Both the position numbers and the translations under genes were made by a program. From Rutidosis leptorrhynchoides (Eukaryota; Streptophyta; Magnoliopsida; Asterales; Asteraceae): DNA of 64,000 bases. The stretch lies in contig NC_092341.1 in NCBI RefSeq assembly GCF_046630445.1, positions 30,208,001 through 30,272,000 on the forward strand, read 5' to 3'. Shown one piece after another: positions 51,818 through 63,714 of this stretch. A model generated the notes under the pieces. It was not told the DNA's origin. It was given only the letters and a program-made list of their open reading frames with translations, and did no database searches. The first letter of the stretch is position 1. Each line of letters begins with the position of its first letter.

Positions 51818-54535
51818 TGTGATGCCCCGTACAAAACCATCGTGTACGGACCATCAACAACAGGATCATTACAAGGTTAAGTACTATATGCGTTTTCAAA
51901 ACAGAGTTTACATTCATAAATAAAAGTGGCGTCATAACATACGTCAATTGTTTTACAAATCAAAAGTATGCTTCGCTAAGTAGAAGCATTAAATAAGTGT
52001 ACGTGACCATAATGGTCGTTACATAACATAAGTTCATAAGTAAAAAGTTTGAATGCAACATAAGTAGTCATGCGATAACAACTCTAGGCAGCGGGTTCTA
52101 CAGCACGACTAGTAAGATAGCGGAAGCGACTTCAAGCACCTGAGAAAATACATGCTTAAAAAGGTCAACACAAAGGTTGGTGAGCTATAGTTTAAGTATA
52201 ACAGTAATGTAAGTAGGCCACGAGATTTCAGTGCTACAACGAGCGTTTCAAAAGTATGTAAAAGTATATGCTTAACCGTGGGCACCCGGTAACTAACTTA
52301 ACGTTTAATGTACCCCCTTAAAGTGCACTTGGCAAGTGCGTATAACCTCGAAGTATTAAACACTCGTTAAATGCTAGCGCTACTAGCCCGAGTGGGGATG
52401 TCAAACCCTATGGATCCATATCTAAGATTCGCGTTCACGGTTCAAAAACCAATGATTAAACGTTACCGAGCTAAAGGGAATGTTTCTGCCGTTATATAAC
52501 CCACACATATATAAAGTTTAAGTACTCGTGCCTAGTATGTAAAACATAAAATCCGCATGTATTCTCAGTTCCCAAAATAAGTTAAAGTAAAAAGGGAATG
52601 CTATAACTCACAATGATTAGTAGTAATGGTAAGGTAGTAGTCGGAAAGTGGTGTGCAAGTAACGGTCCAAACGTCCTCAACCTAAGTCAAATAGCACTAA
52701 GTCAATAAGTCGTCTCAAAAGGTTTACAAGTACGTAATTAAGGTCATAAGGGTCATCATCATTCATCATTAAACAAAAGGTAACAAGTAAGACTCGTTTA
52801 TGAAAGTCGTTTAAAACAAAGGCTGACTTCGGTCAGTCACCACGGCCTCTACCCTTACTGAATTAAGGTGAGACCAGTGGTCATGGCTCCGTCTATGAGT
52901 CCCTTAAGTGTGGTAAAACTTACAGAAGCAAACTCGTCTTGGTTTGACCGTGGCGACGGTCTAAGTGCGAGTAGGTCAGAAATTTCTGCACAACGTTAAA
53001 GGACATGGTAACGATCGGAGGGCCATAAATCCTAAACCGTAACTCGGATTAAGACGAGTCCTATATGAAAAGTTATCTACTCGAAAAGTTCTATCTAAAA
53101 ATCAAGGTTAGAACAGCCCAGGTCTACTGGTCTGTTCCAGAAGCATCAGGTCAGTAGGTTTTGGACAGAACAGTGGGTTTTGGAGAGTTCCGGTTGTCTC
53201 GGTGCTTGATGTTCATCACGGTTCTCATCCTTGATGCGTATAGCTTCAAGTGTACAACTCGTTGATGTGTTAACATCATTTTGACCAAGGTTTGTCCATC
53301 ATAACTCAAGTGCAAGTGTTGTAAGTGTTTGATGAACCAAGGTTACATGTAAGTTTATGAACAAGTTCATGAACACTAAGAAAGATCACAACCAAGTGTT
53401 GGATCCATGATACTTGCACCAAAGTGTAAGCTCTTGTTGGTTTCATGTCCTTGTTCAAATGTGTAGTAAGCAACTAACAATAAGAAATAAAGAAAATGAA
53501 TGATAAGCCTAAACCAACCATGAAGGTGGTATTCTAGTAACATACAACAACCAAGAACACAAGTAACAATTATAAAGATTATAAACTTTAAATCTTTTGA
53601 AACAAAATATGTAGAACATAACTAGATAGATTATGTTCTTGGATGTTCTTGATAAATACAAGATATAAGTGAAGAATCAAACTAAAGAGTTGATTCTTGA
53701 AACATGTAAAGAAAGACAAGTAAGTAAGTAAGTAAACAACTAGTAATTAACAAGTAATCAAAGACAAGTAACTTTTAAACAACAAAGAACAACAAATGAT
53801 GATGATGAAAGCCTTTAGGATTTCGGTTTTGTTGTCAAGAAAAGGAAGAAGAACTCATGATACTTACAAAGTTAAAGAGAAAAAAGATGAGAGAAAAAAA
53901 TGTTGAGAGAAAATGCAAGTCAAGTGTGTGTGTGTTTGAATGAGAGATACAAGGAATGAGGTAATGAAATTTGAAACAACAAAACACTCCTTAAGAGTGC
54001 CTAAACCATCGGCCTGCAGCAAAAAGCAAGGGGAATGGGTTTGTTTTGTGGTCTCTTGCAAGTAAAGATCATAAAAGGTGGTTAATGCATGGGGTTTCAT
54101 GGGGATAATGAGCCAACAAGATTCCTAAAGCCTTTAACTAGCTAGTTCCATTTAAATTTGCTACTTACAAGTCATCATGGGCTAACTAATTCATAAATAT
54201 AAGTAGGGTGGGCTTACACTAGTCCATTAACACTTAAAAGGCCCAAGTTGCAAGTAGTTAACAAGTAGTCCAATAAAAGTCCATCTTAAGCCCAAGTAAT
54301 TAACTAAAAGCCTTAGTTAATTAAAATGATTAATAAAATTAATCATGAATGTAAATAATATCTTAAAATATTATTCGTGCAAGTTCCGGGTGTCACAAAG
54401 ACGTTTCGGGCATTTAAAGTTCAAGTACGGGCAATCAAAGCAACATGCAAATGTAATAACATACATTCGTTTAATCAAGCGTATTAATAATAATAATTAT
54501 TAATAAATAACGTTGGAAAAACCAGGGTCGTTACA
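51818..54535 (-). repeat. 3' LTR of element G
   Basis: Sense start TGTAACGACCC (54535 leftwards), end GGGCATCACA. Complementary blocks at 52555-52568 (CTGAGAATACATGC in sense) and 52140-52155 (GCATGTATTTTCTCAG). A 78-codon frame at 53864-54100 is present in both LTRs; it has no homology I recognise and is not called. Confidence 0.98.
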
Positions 54536-54572
54536 TTACCCACCTGTTAAAGAAAATTTCGTCCCGAAATTT
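54536..54572 (-). other. Pre-PPT hairpin and polypurine tract of element G
   Basis: AAATTTCGGGACGAAATTT at 54554-54572 (perfect arms) overlaps the gag-pol stop. TTTAACAGGTGGGTAA then leads to the LTR. Same hairpin as in family K. Confidence 0.85.
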
Positions 54573-57500
54573 AAGCTGAAGTAGATGGAGGAGTCGGGAA
54601 AAGATGAGGATATTTCCGCATCATTTGATCCTCTCGTTCCCAAGTAAACTCAGGTCCTCGTTTGGCATTCCATCGTACTCGTACAATCGGAATCTTGTTG
54701 CGTTTCAAAGTTTTGATCTCACGATCCATAATCTCAACAGGTTCCTCCACAAAGTGGAGTTTGTCATCAATAGTAAGTTCTTCTAAAGGTATGATGAGTT
54801 CGGGTGCAGCAAGACACTTCTTCAAGTTTGACACATGGAAGGTAGGATGAACTGAGCTCAATTGTGCTGGTAGATCCAAACGGTAAGCAACTGGTCCAAC
54901 ACGTTCCAAGATTTCGAAAGGACCAATGTATCGTGGGTTCAACTTTCCACGTTTTCCAAAACGGATCACACCTTTCCAAGGTGCAACCTTCAACATTACA
55001 CGATCACCAACATTAAATTCAAAGTCTTTCCATTTAAGATCGGCATAGCTCTTTTGGCGATCACGGGCAGTCTTAAGTCTAGCTTGGATCTGAGCAATCT
55101 TCTCCGTGGTTTCGTGAACTACCTCGGGTCCGGTGATTTGCTTTTCGCCTACTTCGGCCCAACAAATAGGAGATCGGCACTTACGACCATACAATGCTTC
55201 AAAAGGTGCAGCATTAATGCTTGAGTGATAACTGTTGTTGTACGAGAATTCGGCGAGTGGCAAATGCCTTTCCCAGGCCTTTCCAAAATCAATGACACAT
55301 GCACGCAGCATGTCCTCCAAGGTCTGAATCGTTCGTTCACTTTGCCCGTCAGTCTGAGGATGATAAGCAGTACTCATGTCAAGACGAGTTCCCATGGCTT
55401 CTTGCAAAGAACGCCAAAATCTGGAAGCAAAACGGGGATCGCGATCGGAGATGATTGATAAAGGTACACCATGACGAGATACAACCTCTTTGATGTACAG
55501 CTGAGCAAGTCTTTCCATTGTATCAGTTTCCTTCATCGCTAGGAAGTGTGCAGATTTGGTGAGGCGGTCAACAATAACCCAAATAGTATCGCATCCGCCC
55601 ACCGTCTTCGGCAGCTTAGTAATGAAATCCATTGTGATCCTTTCCCACTTCCATTGTGGTATTTCCGGCTGTTGAAGTAACCCAGAAGGTCTCTGATGTT
55701 CGGCTTTAACCTTCGAGCAAGTCAAACACTTACCAACATAAGTCGCAACGTCCTTCTTAAGATTCGGCCACCAATACTGTTCTTTAAGGTCGTGGTACAT
55801 CTTACCTGCACCGGGGTGAATCGAATATCTTGATTTGTGTACTTCATCAAGTATCAGGCTTCGTAGATCTCCATAGTAAGGTACCCAAATTCTTCCGGCA
55901 TAACATCGGAGTCCAGACTCTCTAACCTCGAATCGAGAGACAAGTATGTTCAAATGCTCGTGAGATATGTTCTCCTCCTTGAGAGCCTCAACTTGGGCTA
56001 CTCTGATCTGGTTGTTGAGGTTCGAATGGATGGTGATGTTCAGAGCCCTAACACGGAGAGGTGCCGTCCTCTCCTTTCGGCTTAAAGCGTCAGCTACAAC
56101 ATTGGCCTTGCCAGGGTGATAACGGAGTTCACAATCGTAGTCGTTGAGCGTCTCGATCCATCGACGCTGTCTCATATTCAATTGCTTCTGATCGAAGATG
56201 TGCTGGAGACTCTTGTGATCGGTGAAGATAGTGCTCTTAGTTCCATACAAATAATGTCTCCACAATTTGAGTGCAAAGACAACGGCTCCAAGTTCAAGAT
56301 CATGTGTAGTGTAGTTCCGCTCGTGAATCTTCAATTGGCGGGAGGCATAGGCAATAACCTTTGATCGTTGCATCAGTACACAACCAAAACCACTCTTCGA
56401 TGCATCGCAATAAACAACAAAGTCGTCACTGCCTTCAGGAAGTGATAGGATAGGTGCGGAGGTTAACTTCTTCTTCAAAGTTTGGAATGCTGATTCGTGT
56501 GTGGGTTCCCAAATGAACTTCTTGCCCTTGTGAGTCAGTGCGGTCAAAGGACGCGCAATCAGAGAAAATCCTTCGATAAACCTTCGATAATAACCGGCGA
56601 GACCTAGAAATTGGCGAATATGTGTTGGAGTAGTGGGGGTCTCCCACTTGCTGATGGCTTCAATCTTGGCGGGATCAACTTTGATACCCTGGTCGCTCAC
56701 AACATGACCCAAAAACTGAACTTCCTTCAACCAGAATTCACACTTAGAAAACTTCGCGTAGAGTTGCTCTCGTCTCAAGAGCTCAAGTACTAATCGGAGA
56801 TGATGCTCGTGTTCTTCCTCGCTCTTAGAGTAGATGAGGATATCATCAATGAAGACTATAACAAACTTGTCCAAGTACGGCTTGCAAACACGGTTCATAA
56901 GGTCCATAAATACAGCAGGTGCATTGGTTAGACCGAATGGCATTACAAGAAACTCATAATGACCATAGCGGGTTCTAAATGCAGTTTTCATCACGTCGCT
57001 TTCTTTCACCCTCAACTGGTGATATCCGGATCGCAAATCGATCTTTGAATAAACGCTCGATCCTTGTAGTTGATCAAAAAGATCATCAATTCGTGGAAGA
57101 GGATACCGATTCTTGATAGTCAATTTGTTGAGCTCACGGTAGTCGATACACATACGAAAGGATCCATCCTTCTTCTTTACAAACAACACAGGTGCGCCCC
57201 AAGGTGAGAAGCTTGGTTGGATAAACCCTCGATCTAATAGCTCTTGTAGTTGACTCTGTAATTCTTGCATCTCGGAAGGTGCGAGTCTATAAGGTGCGCG
57301 AGCTACAGGTGCAGCTCCTGGCACTAAGTCAATCTGAAACTCTACTGCTCTCTGCGGCGGTAATCCAGGCAATTCCTCTGGGAAGACATCAGAAAATTCG
57401 TTCACAATTCGTACGTCGTTCACGTTCTTCACCTCAGTTTCTACCGCTTTCACATGTGCTAGGACAGCAAAGCGTCCCTTCTTCATAATCTTTTGCGCTT

Positions 57501-59043
57501 TCACGCAACTAATGAGGTTCAACTTCGAGGTACATCTCTCTCCATAGATAACCAGTGGTTCGCCATCTCCTTGTGGTATGCGAAGTGCTTTATCTCCACA
57601 GATAACATCGGCCTTTATCTTGCTCAACCAATCCATACCGACGATCACGTCAAAACTTCCCAGTTTGATAGGTATCAAATCAATTTCGAAATCTGCACCA
57701 GCTATGTTGATAATAGCTCCACGACTAATATGGTCGACCTTTTCAAGTTTTCCATTGGCGACCTCGACAAGCATACTTTCCTTCAAAGTAACTAACGACC
57801 AATCTAACTTATCACAAAAATGTCTACACACATAGCTCCTATCGGCACCAGTATCAAATAGGACAGAAGCTAAAAGATTGTTGATCTTGAATATACCTGT
57901 CACCAAGTCGGGGTTGTCGCGAGCGTCCCTTGCATTAACATTGAAGGCTCTAGCACGTGGTGGTCCGCCATCCTTACGCTTGTTAGGACACTCGTTTCTG
58001 AAATGGCCCGTCTTTCCACATTCATAACACTTCTTAGGCCCATTGTTGTTGTGGTTTGGCTTCACATTCAAAGTGGTAACCTTGAAATCCTTGCCAACAT
58101 GTCCAGATCGTTGGCACTTCTCACAGATAACATTGCAATACCCAGTGTGGTGCTTGTAGCACCTATTGCATTGTGGTAAGGTTCCTTTGTAGTTCGGATT
58201 GGTGCGGTTGTTGTTGTTGGGGTTGGTGTTGTTGTTGTGCATGTTGTTGTTTTGCCTGAACCCTTCATGTCGTTTTGCCGGGTTTTGATCATAGTTCCTA
58301 CCCCTGTTGTTGTTGTGGTTGTTGTCCCATTTCCTCTTTTCACCACTAACAGTTTCAAACTTAGCCTTCTCCGGCTCGTCCAGGATGATTTGATTCAAGA
58401 GAGTATGCGCCATGCGCATTGCTTCGGGAACACTTGGTGGTTTGGATGAGGTAACATTACCCTTGATGGACTTAGGAAGTCCCGAGAAGTATTTCTCCAA
58501 ACGCTTAAATTCGGGGGTGACCATGGTTGGACACATAAGAGCCAATTCCAAAAACCTACGGTTGTAGCTGTTAAGGTCGTTCCCTACGGTCTTCAATTGC
58601 ATAAATTCGATTTCCATCTTTTGAATCTCGGTTCTCGGACAGTATTCCTCGATCATAGCACATTTAAATTCTTCCCAAGGCGTAGCATACGCCTCATCAA
58701 TTCCTTTCGCTTGGGCCATGGTATTCCACCATGTGAGCGCGCCATCAGAAAGTGTGCAAGATGCAAATTTCGTTTTGTTAGCCTCAGAACAATTGCTAAC
58801 CCTGAATACCGATTCCAACTTTTCGAACCATCTGGTGAGACCGACGGGTCCCTCAGTGCCACTGAAGTAGTGTGGCTTGCAGTTTTGGAATTCCTTGTAA
58901 GTACACCCATCTCGGACGATAGGTGGATTGACAGGCGGTGGTGGTGGAACTTGGGGTTGTCTTTCAGCTAGTGCAGCAGCGACTCGCTCGTTAATCATTT
59001 CCTCAATTTGTGCCGCGGTGGGGATAGATCTCCCGTTGGCCAT
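54571..59043 (-). CDS. gag-pol: Gag-Pol polyprotein of Tekay-type chromovirus G (1490 aa)
   Basis: Single uninterrupted frame. Approximate residues: Gag capsid region 50-230 ([20 protein letters not shown]); nucleocapsid knuckles 286-352; aspartic protease with DTGADRSYV near 396; RT about 590-780 with FIDDILIYS near 730; RNase H from about 865 ([19 protein letters not shown] near 941); integrase zinc domain about 1068-1109 (HPGAG, CLTC); catalytic Asp near 1138 and 1198 and Glu near 1236; chromodomain about 1428-1480 ([16 protein letters not shown]). Length and order fit the lineage. In the second knuckle ([14 protein letters not shown]) the last Cys is Phe (codon 58084-58086); the other two look intact. 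The ATG at 59043 fits Gag length. The protein makes particles, copies the RNA and integrates it, with the chromodomain thought to guide targeting. Confidence 0.97.
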   Translation of the reverse strand: MANGRSIPTAAQIEEMINERVAAALAERQPQVPPPPPVNPPIVRDGCTYKEFQNCKPHYFSGTEGPVGLTRWFEKLESVFRVSNCSEANKTKFASCTLSDGALTWWNTMAQAKGIDEAYATPWEEFKCAMIEEYCPRTEIQKMEIEFMQLKTVGNDLNSYNRRFLELALMCPTMVTPEFKRLEKYFSGLPKSIKGNVTSSKPPSVPEAMRMAHTLLNQIILDEPEKAKFETVSGEKRKWDNNHNNNRGRNYDQNPAKRHEGFRQNNNMHNNNTNPNNNNRTNPNYKGTLPQCNRCYKHHTGYCNVICEKCQRSGHVGKDFKVTTLNVKPNHNNNGPKKCYECGKTGHFRNECPNKRKDGGPPRARAFNVNARDARDNPDLVTGIFKINNLLASVLFDTGADRSYVCRHFCDKLDWSLVTLKESMLVEVANGKLEKVDHISRGAIINIAGADFEIDLIPIKLGSFDVIVGMDWLSKIKADVICGDKALRIPQGDGEPLVIYGERCTSKLNLISCVKAQKIMKKGRFAVLAHVKAVETEVKNVNDVRIVNEFSDVFPEELPGLPPQRAVEFQIDLVPGAAPVARAPYRLAPSEMQELQSQLQELLDRGFIQPSFSPWGAPVLFVKKKDGSFRMCIDYRELNKLTIKNRYPLPRIDDLFDQLQGSSVYSKIDLRSGYHQLRVKESDVMKTAFRTRYGHYEFLVMPFGLTNAPAVFMDLMNRVCKPYLDKFVIVFIDDILIYSKSEEEHEHHLRLVLELLRREQLYAKFSKCEFWLKEVQFLGHVVSDQGIKVDPAKIEAISKWETPTTPTHIRQFLGLAGYYRRFIEGFSLIARPLTALTHKGKKFIWEPTHESAFQTLKKKLTSAPILSLPEGSDDFVVYCDASKSGFGCVLMQRSKVIAYASRQLKIHERNYTTHDLELGAVVFALKLWRHYLYGTKSTIFTDHKSLQHIFDQKQLNMRQRRWIETLNDYDCELRYHPGKANVVADALSRKERTAPLRVRALNITIHSNLNNQIRVAQVEALKEENISHEHLNILVSRFEVRESGLRCYAGRIWVPYYGDLRSLILDEVHKSRYSIHPGAGKMYHDLKEQYWWPNLKKDVATYVGKCLTCSKVKAEHQRPSGLLQQPEIPQWKWERITMDFITKLPKTVGGCDTIWVIVDRLTKSAHFLAMKETDTMERLAQLYIKEVVSRHGVPLSIISDRDPRFASRFWRSLQEAMGTRLDMSTAYHPQTDGQSERTIQTLEDMLRACVIDFGKAWERHLPLAEFSYNNSYHSSINAAPFEALYGRKCRSPICWAEVGEKQITGPEVVHETTEKIAQIQARLKTARDRQKSYADLKWKDFEFNVGDRVMLKVAPWKGVIRFGKRGKLNPRYIGPFEILERVGPVAYRLDLPAQLSSVHPTFHVSNLKKCLAAPELIIPLEELTIDDKLHFVEEPVEIMDREIKTLKRNKIPIVRVRWNAKRGPEFTWEREDQMMRKYPHLFPTPPSTSA

Positions 59044-59342
59044 GATGTTCTATACAAACATTTTGACTCAAGTCAAAATCCATTATGCAAATAATAATAA
59101 TATAGTATATAACAACCAACATGAAAGCAGCACAACACATGTTGATTAAATAACGCAAGCAGATATAGGTACCACAAAACCATGAGATGATAACGTAAAT
59201 AGAACACTTGCGCAAGAAGTAAGCAACACAAATTCCATTCATTAATGATAATAAGTTCATACATTACAATAAGTTCGTACATTACATAAGTGAAATATGA
59301 AATTACAAAAAGAGATTACAATACAGAATCTAGTACAAAGTC
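59044..59342 (-). other. Intercistronic spacer between accessory ORF and gag-pol in G
   Basis: About 300 bp of AT-rich sequence with stops in all frames. Gag-pol must be reached by splicing, reinitiation or internal entry. No clear acceptor identified near the gag ATG. Confidence 0.6.
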
Positions 59343-60170
59343 CTACGGCGATGGTGGGTACAATATGTCCAAAACATGAGTCATCTGCTCCTCGAGCTCA
59401 GTAACTCGAGTCTGGAGAATCTCAATCTCCCGCCTCATTTCCTCATTAGAGGAAGATGGTGGGGCAGGTGGTGCTGGCGGTGCAGGTGGAGCCGGTGGTG
59501 CTGAAGTGGATGGTCCGGCTCTGGGTGGAGACGGTAATATCTGTGGGTCGGCGGGGTACGGCACTAGCCGTTTGCGAGCAGTGATCCTACGACGCCGACC
59601 ATAAGCGTCAGTGACAGTACGACCAGGAATTATGCCAGCGAAGCGATACCGCTTCTTCGGCGGGGTAGAAGGTGCCTGAATCGGTCGGTCAGCGGGATCC
59701 TCCTCATCACTGGAGTCGTCAGATGAGGTGTCGTCTGAAGAAGCATCGGTGGAAGAACCGTCGTCTGAATCATGCGGTGGTGGCGCGGGTGGCTCAACAT
59801 ATCCGAAAGCGGCCAACATCTGTCGGTGTCGGCCTGGCGTAATCACGGCTAAGCGGCCGTCGGCAGTGCGTCGGCAAGGTGTGCGCCAGTGATTACGGAA
59901 GGGTCCTTCCTCGAACTCCGCGGGGATCTCCATGCCACCAATGCGAGCCAGTTGTCTCAGGGGTCTGGAAGAAGACGCCGGGATAGGCACACTAGAGCTA
60001 GCTCCAGAACTAGAGGCGCCGGGGTCGCCAGTGGGTGTCGGGGCCGGAATGTCGGCAGCAGCAGCAGCAGCAACAGGTGCAGCAGTGGGTGGAACAACGG
60101 GGCCTGAGCCGCTCGGGATGTCAGTAGGTGGAACGTCCGACATCTGAACAAGGAAAAATAAATTTTCCAT
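59343..60170 (-). CDS. Accessory 5' ORF of element G (275 aa; 266 aa from the second Met)
   Basis: Separate ORF between PBS and gag-pol. The N-terminal third is Ala/Pro/Ser-rich. A middle segment has GGMEIPAEFEEGPFRNHWRT and TPGRHRQMLAAFGYVEP. An acidic Asp/Ser tract (DSDDGSSTDASSDDTSSDD) follows, then basic YGRRRRITARKR, a Pro/Ala repeat, and a C-terminal coiled coil (MRREIEILQTRVTELEEQM). Met10 at 60143 is a likely start, because TTTTTCCTTGTTCAG just before it looks like a 3' splice site. The tripartite plan (Ser/acidic start, linker, C-terminal coiled coil) recalls the accessory ORFs at 18670, 37807 and 63715, but sequence identity is low. No known domain recognised. It may be a nucleic-acid or Gag partner; this is speculation. 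Confidence 0.8.
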   Translation of the reverse strand: MENLFFLVQMSDVPPTDIPSGSGPVVPPTAAPVAAAAAADIPAPTPTGDPGASSSGASSSVPIPASSSRPLRQLARIGGMEIPAEFEEGPFRNHWRTPCRRTADGRLAVITPGRHRQMLAAFGYVEPPAPPPHDSDDGSSTDASSDDTSSDDSSDEEDPADRPIQAPSTPPKKRYRFAGIIPGRTVTDAYGRRRRITARKRLVPYPADPQILPSPPRAGPSTSAPPAPPAPPAPPAPPSSSNEEMRREIEILQTRVTELEEQMTHVLDILYPPSP

Positions 60171-60466
60171 GTCAGTATGTCATAAAGCAAGCAAATAATA
60201 GGCCAACAGTTTAATTCATGTATAACAATAAGTAGCATGGCAATATCAGTAATCGTACGAAACTAGCATGCAATCGAAAGCAAGTAATAGCATGCAGTAG
60301 TGAAATCACGTAGTAGCATACGGCATATAGCAGTAACAGTAAGCAGCAGCATGCAGTAAGTTCAGCGGAAACAAGTAAACTAACAAGTTGTAGATTAGCC
60401 CTATTAGTGAATCCTACTCGGGTCGGTCTTAGACTCACTAATGCATCCTAATTCTCTACAACCAAT
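60171..60466 (-). other. Leader of element G
   Basis: Between PBS and accessory ORF. It is rich in AGCA/AGTA triplets and has no conserved coding. Confidence 0.6.
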
Positions 60467-60478
60467 GCTCTGATACCA
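60467..60478 (-). other. PBS of element G, initiator tRNA-Met
   Basis: TGGTATCAGAGC on the minus strand, two bases after the LTR. Confidence 0.95.
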
Positions 60479-60480
60479 AA

Positions 60481-63198
60481 TGTGATGCCCCGTACAAAAC
60501 CATCGTGTACGGACCATCAACAACAGGATCATTACAAGGTTAAGTACTATATGCGTTTTCAAAACAGAGTTTACATTCATAAATAAAAGTGGCGTCATAA
60601 CATACGTCAATTGTTTTACAAATCAAAAGTATGCTTCGCTAAGTAGAAGCATTAAATAAGTGTACGTGACCATAATGGTCGTTACATAACATAAGTTCAT
60701 AAGTAAAAAGTTTGAATGCAACATAAGTAGTCATGCGATAACAACTCTAGGCAGCGGGTTCTACAGCACGACTAGTAAGATAGCGGAAGCGACTTCAAGC
60801 ACCTGAGAAAATACATGCTTAAAAAGGTCAACACAAAGGTTGGTGAGCTATAGTTTAAGTATAACAGTAATGTAAGTAGGCCACGAGATTTCAGTGCTAC
60901 AACGAGCGTTTCAAAAGTATGTAAAAGTATATGCTTAACCGTGGGCACCCGGTAACTAACTTAACGTTTAATGTACCCCCTTAAAGTGCACTTGGCAAGT
61001 GCGTATAACCTCGAAGTATTAAACACTCGTTAAATGCTAGCGCTACTAGCCCGAGTGGGGATGTCAAACCCTATGGATCCATATCTAAGATTCGCGTTCA
61101 CGGTTCAAAAACCAATGATTAAACGTTACCGAGCTAAAGGGAATGTTTCTGCCGTTATATAACCCACACATATATAAAGTTTAAGTACTCGTGCCTAGTA
61201 TGTAAAACATAAAATCCGCATGTATTCTCAGTTCCCAAAATAAGTTAAAGTAAAAAGGGAATGCTATAACTCACAATGATTAGTAGTAATGGTAAGGTAG
61301 TAGTCGGAAAGTGGTGTGCAAGTAACGGTCCAAACGTCCTCAACCTAAGTCAAATAGCACTAAGTCAATAAGTCGTCTCAAAAGGTTTACAAGTACGTAA
61401 TTAAGGTCATAAGGGTCATCATCATTCATCATTAAACAAAAGGTAACAAGTAAGACTCGTTTATGAAAGTCGTTTAAAACAAAGGCTGATTTCGGTCAGT
61501 CACCACGGCCTCTACCCTTACTGAATTAAGGTGAGACCAGTGGTCATGGCTCCATCTATGAGTCCCTTAAGTGTGGTAAAACTTACAGAAGCAAACTCGT
61601 CTTGGTTTGACCGTGGCGACGGTCTAAGTGCGAGTAGGTCAGAAATTTCTGCACAACGTTAAAGGACATGGTAACGATCGGAGGGCCATAAATCCTAAAC
61701 CGTAACTCGGATTAAGACGAGTCCTATATGAAAAGTTATCTACTCGAAAAGTTCTATCTAAAAATCAAGGTTAGAACAGCCCAGGTCTACTGGTCTGTTC
61801 CAGAAGCATCAGGTCAGTAGGTTTTGGACAGAACAGTGGGTTTTGGAGAGTTCCGGTTGTCTCGGTGCTTGATGTTCATCACGGTTCTCATCCTTGATGC
61901 GTATAGCTTCAAGTGTACAACTCGTTGATGTGTTAACATCATTTTGACCAAGGTTTGTCCATCATAACTCAAGTGCAAGTGTTGTAAGTGTTTGATGAAC
62001 CAAGGTTACATGTAAGTTTATGAACAAGTTCATGAACACTAAGAAAGATCACAACCAAGTGTTGGATCCATGATACTTGCACCAAAGTGTAAGCTCTTGT
62101 TGGTTTCATGTCCTTGTTCAAATGTGTAGTAAGCAACTAACAATAAGAAATAAAGAAAATGAATGATAAGCCTAAACCAACCATGAAGGTGGTATTCTAG
62201 TAACATACAACAACCAAGAACACAAGTAACAATTATAAAGATTATAAACTTTAAATCTTTTGAAACAAAATATGTAGAACATAACTAGATAGATTATGTT
62301 CTTGGATGTTCTTGATAAATACAAGATATAAGTGAAGAATCAAACTAAAGAGTTGATTCTTGAAACATGTAAAGAAAGACAAGTAAGTAAGTAAGTAAAC
62401 AACTAGTAATTAACAAGTAATCAAAGACAAGTAACTTTTAAACAACAAAGAACAACAAATGATGATGATGAAAGCCTTTAGGATTTCGGTTTTGTTGTCA
62501 AGAAAAGGAAGAAGAACTCATGATACTTACAAAGTTAAAGAGAAAAAAGATGAGAGAAAAAAATGTTGAGAGAAAATGCAAGTCAAGTGTGTGTGTGTTT
62601 GAATGAGAGATACAAGGAATGAGGTAATGAAATTTGAAACAACAAAACACTCCTTAAGAGTGCCTAAACCATCGGCCTGCAGCAAAAAGCAAGGGGAATG
62701 GGTTTGTTTTGTGGTCTCTTGCAAGTAAAGATCATAAAAGGTGGTTAATGCATGGGGTTTCATGGGGATAATGAGCCAACAAGATTCCTAAAGCCTTTAA
62801 CTAGCTAGTTCCATTTAAATTTGCTACTTACAAGTCATCATGGGCTAACTAATTCATAAATATAAGTAGGGTGGGCTTACACTAGTCCATTAACACTTAA
62901 AAGGCCCAAGTTGCAAGTAGTTAGCAAGTAGTCCAATAAAAGTCCATCTTAAGCCCAAGTAATTAACTAAAAGCCTTAGTTAATTAAAATGATTAATAAA
63001 ATTAATCATGAATGTAAATAATATCTTAAAATATTATTCGTGCAAGTTCCGGGTGTCACAAAGACGTTTCGGGCATTTAAAGTTCAAGTACGGGCAATCA
63101 AAGCAACATGCAAATGTAATAACATACATTCGTTTAATCAAGCGTATTAATAATAATAATTATTAATAAATAACGTTGGAAAAACCAGGGTCGTTACA
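60481..63198 (-). repeat. 5' LTR of element G
   Basis: 2718 bp, same ends and length as 51818-54535 with three substitutions. Blocks at 61218-61231 and 60803-60818. As the upstream LTR it should carry the promoter, but I could not fix a TATA box with confidence (TATATAACGG near 61150 on the minus strand is one candidate). Confidence 0.98.
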
Positions 63199-63714
63199 AT
63201 AGTGATCATACAACACTTAGTCACTTACGCACTTAATAAGTGGTGAACTTATTAAGAACAACTCACTTAGTCATCTATCCTGGTTTTGTGTATTACATAT
63301 GTATTACATGAAATATTATCCAAGATTTTTGAAACTCCTATAATTCATACTCAAACGTATATAACTCCCTGTTATATCACGTACCTATATGCCTTATGCC
63401 TTTATGCATCGGTTTGCGAATCGGGAAATGTCATTGGGTTATCACAGTATATGAATTGAAAGTATTTAATCGAAAGATTATTAGATTACATACTTATCAT
63501 TTTATAATCTCGACACGTCATACTGCCATTATTGGAGTATAGACAAATCATATCTTAGCATATCTATTCCCAATAGACCTTGTCTAACACTTTTCCTAAA
63601 TTTCCTCCGTAAATTACGGAAATCTTTCTGCTATATATACGTATTCAAGGAGATGAATATATCATTCAATATTCAACACCCATTTCATATCAAACCCTAT
63701 TCCAAACACATAAT

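Larger units (their letters stand above)
51818..63198 (-). mobile_element. Element G: complete Tekay-type chromovirus, 11.4 kb
   Basis: Two LTRs of equal length (2718 bp), TSD ATAGT at 51813-51817 and 63199-63203, iMet PBS, PPT, an accessory ORF and an uninterrupted Gag-Pol. By eye the LTRs differ at 52827/61490, 52891/61554 and 54261/62924 only, all transitions. That implies a very recent insertion. It disrupts the leader of element H. Confidence 0.98.

Noticed and set aside
53864..54100. 78-codon frame present in both G LTRs (also 62527-62763)
   Set aside because: Identical only because the LTRs are near-identical; no domain, and no homologue in the other families.
54604..58971. Plus-strand frames of 60-124 codons across the gag-pol region
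   Set aside because: Shadows of the 1490-codon minus-strand gene.
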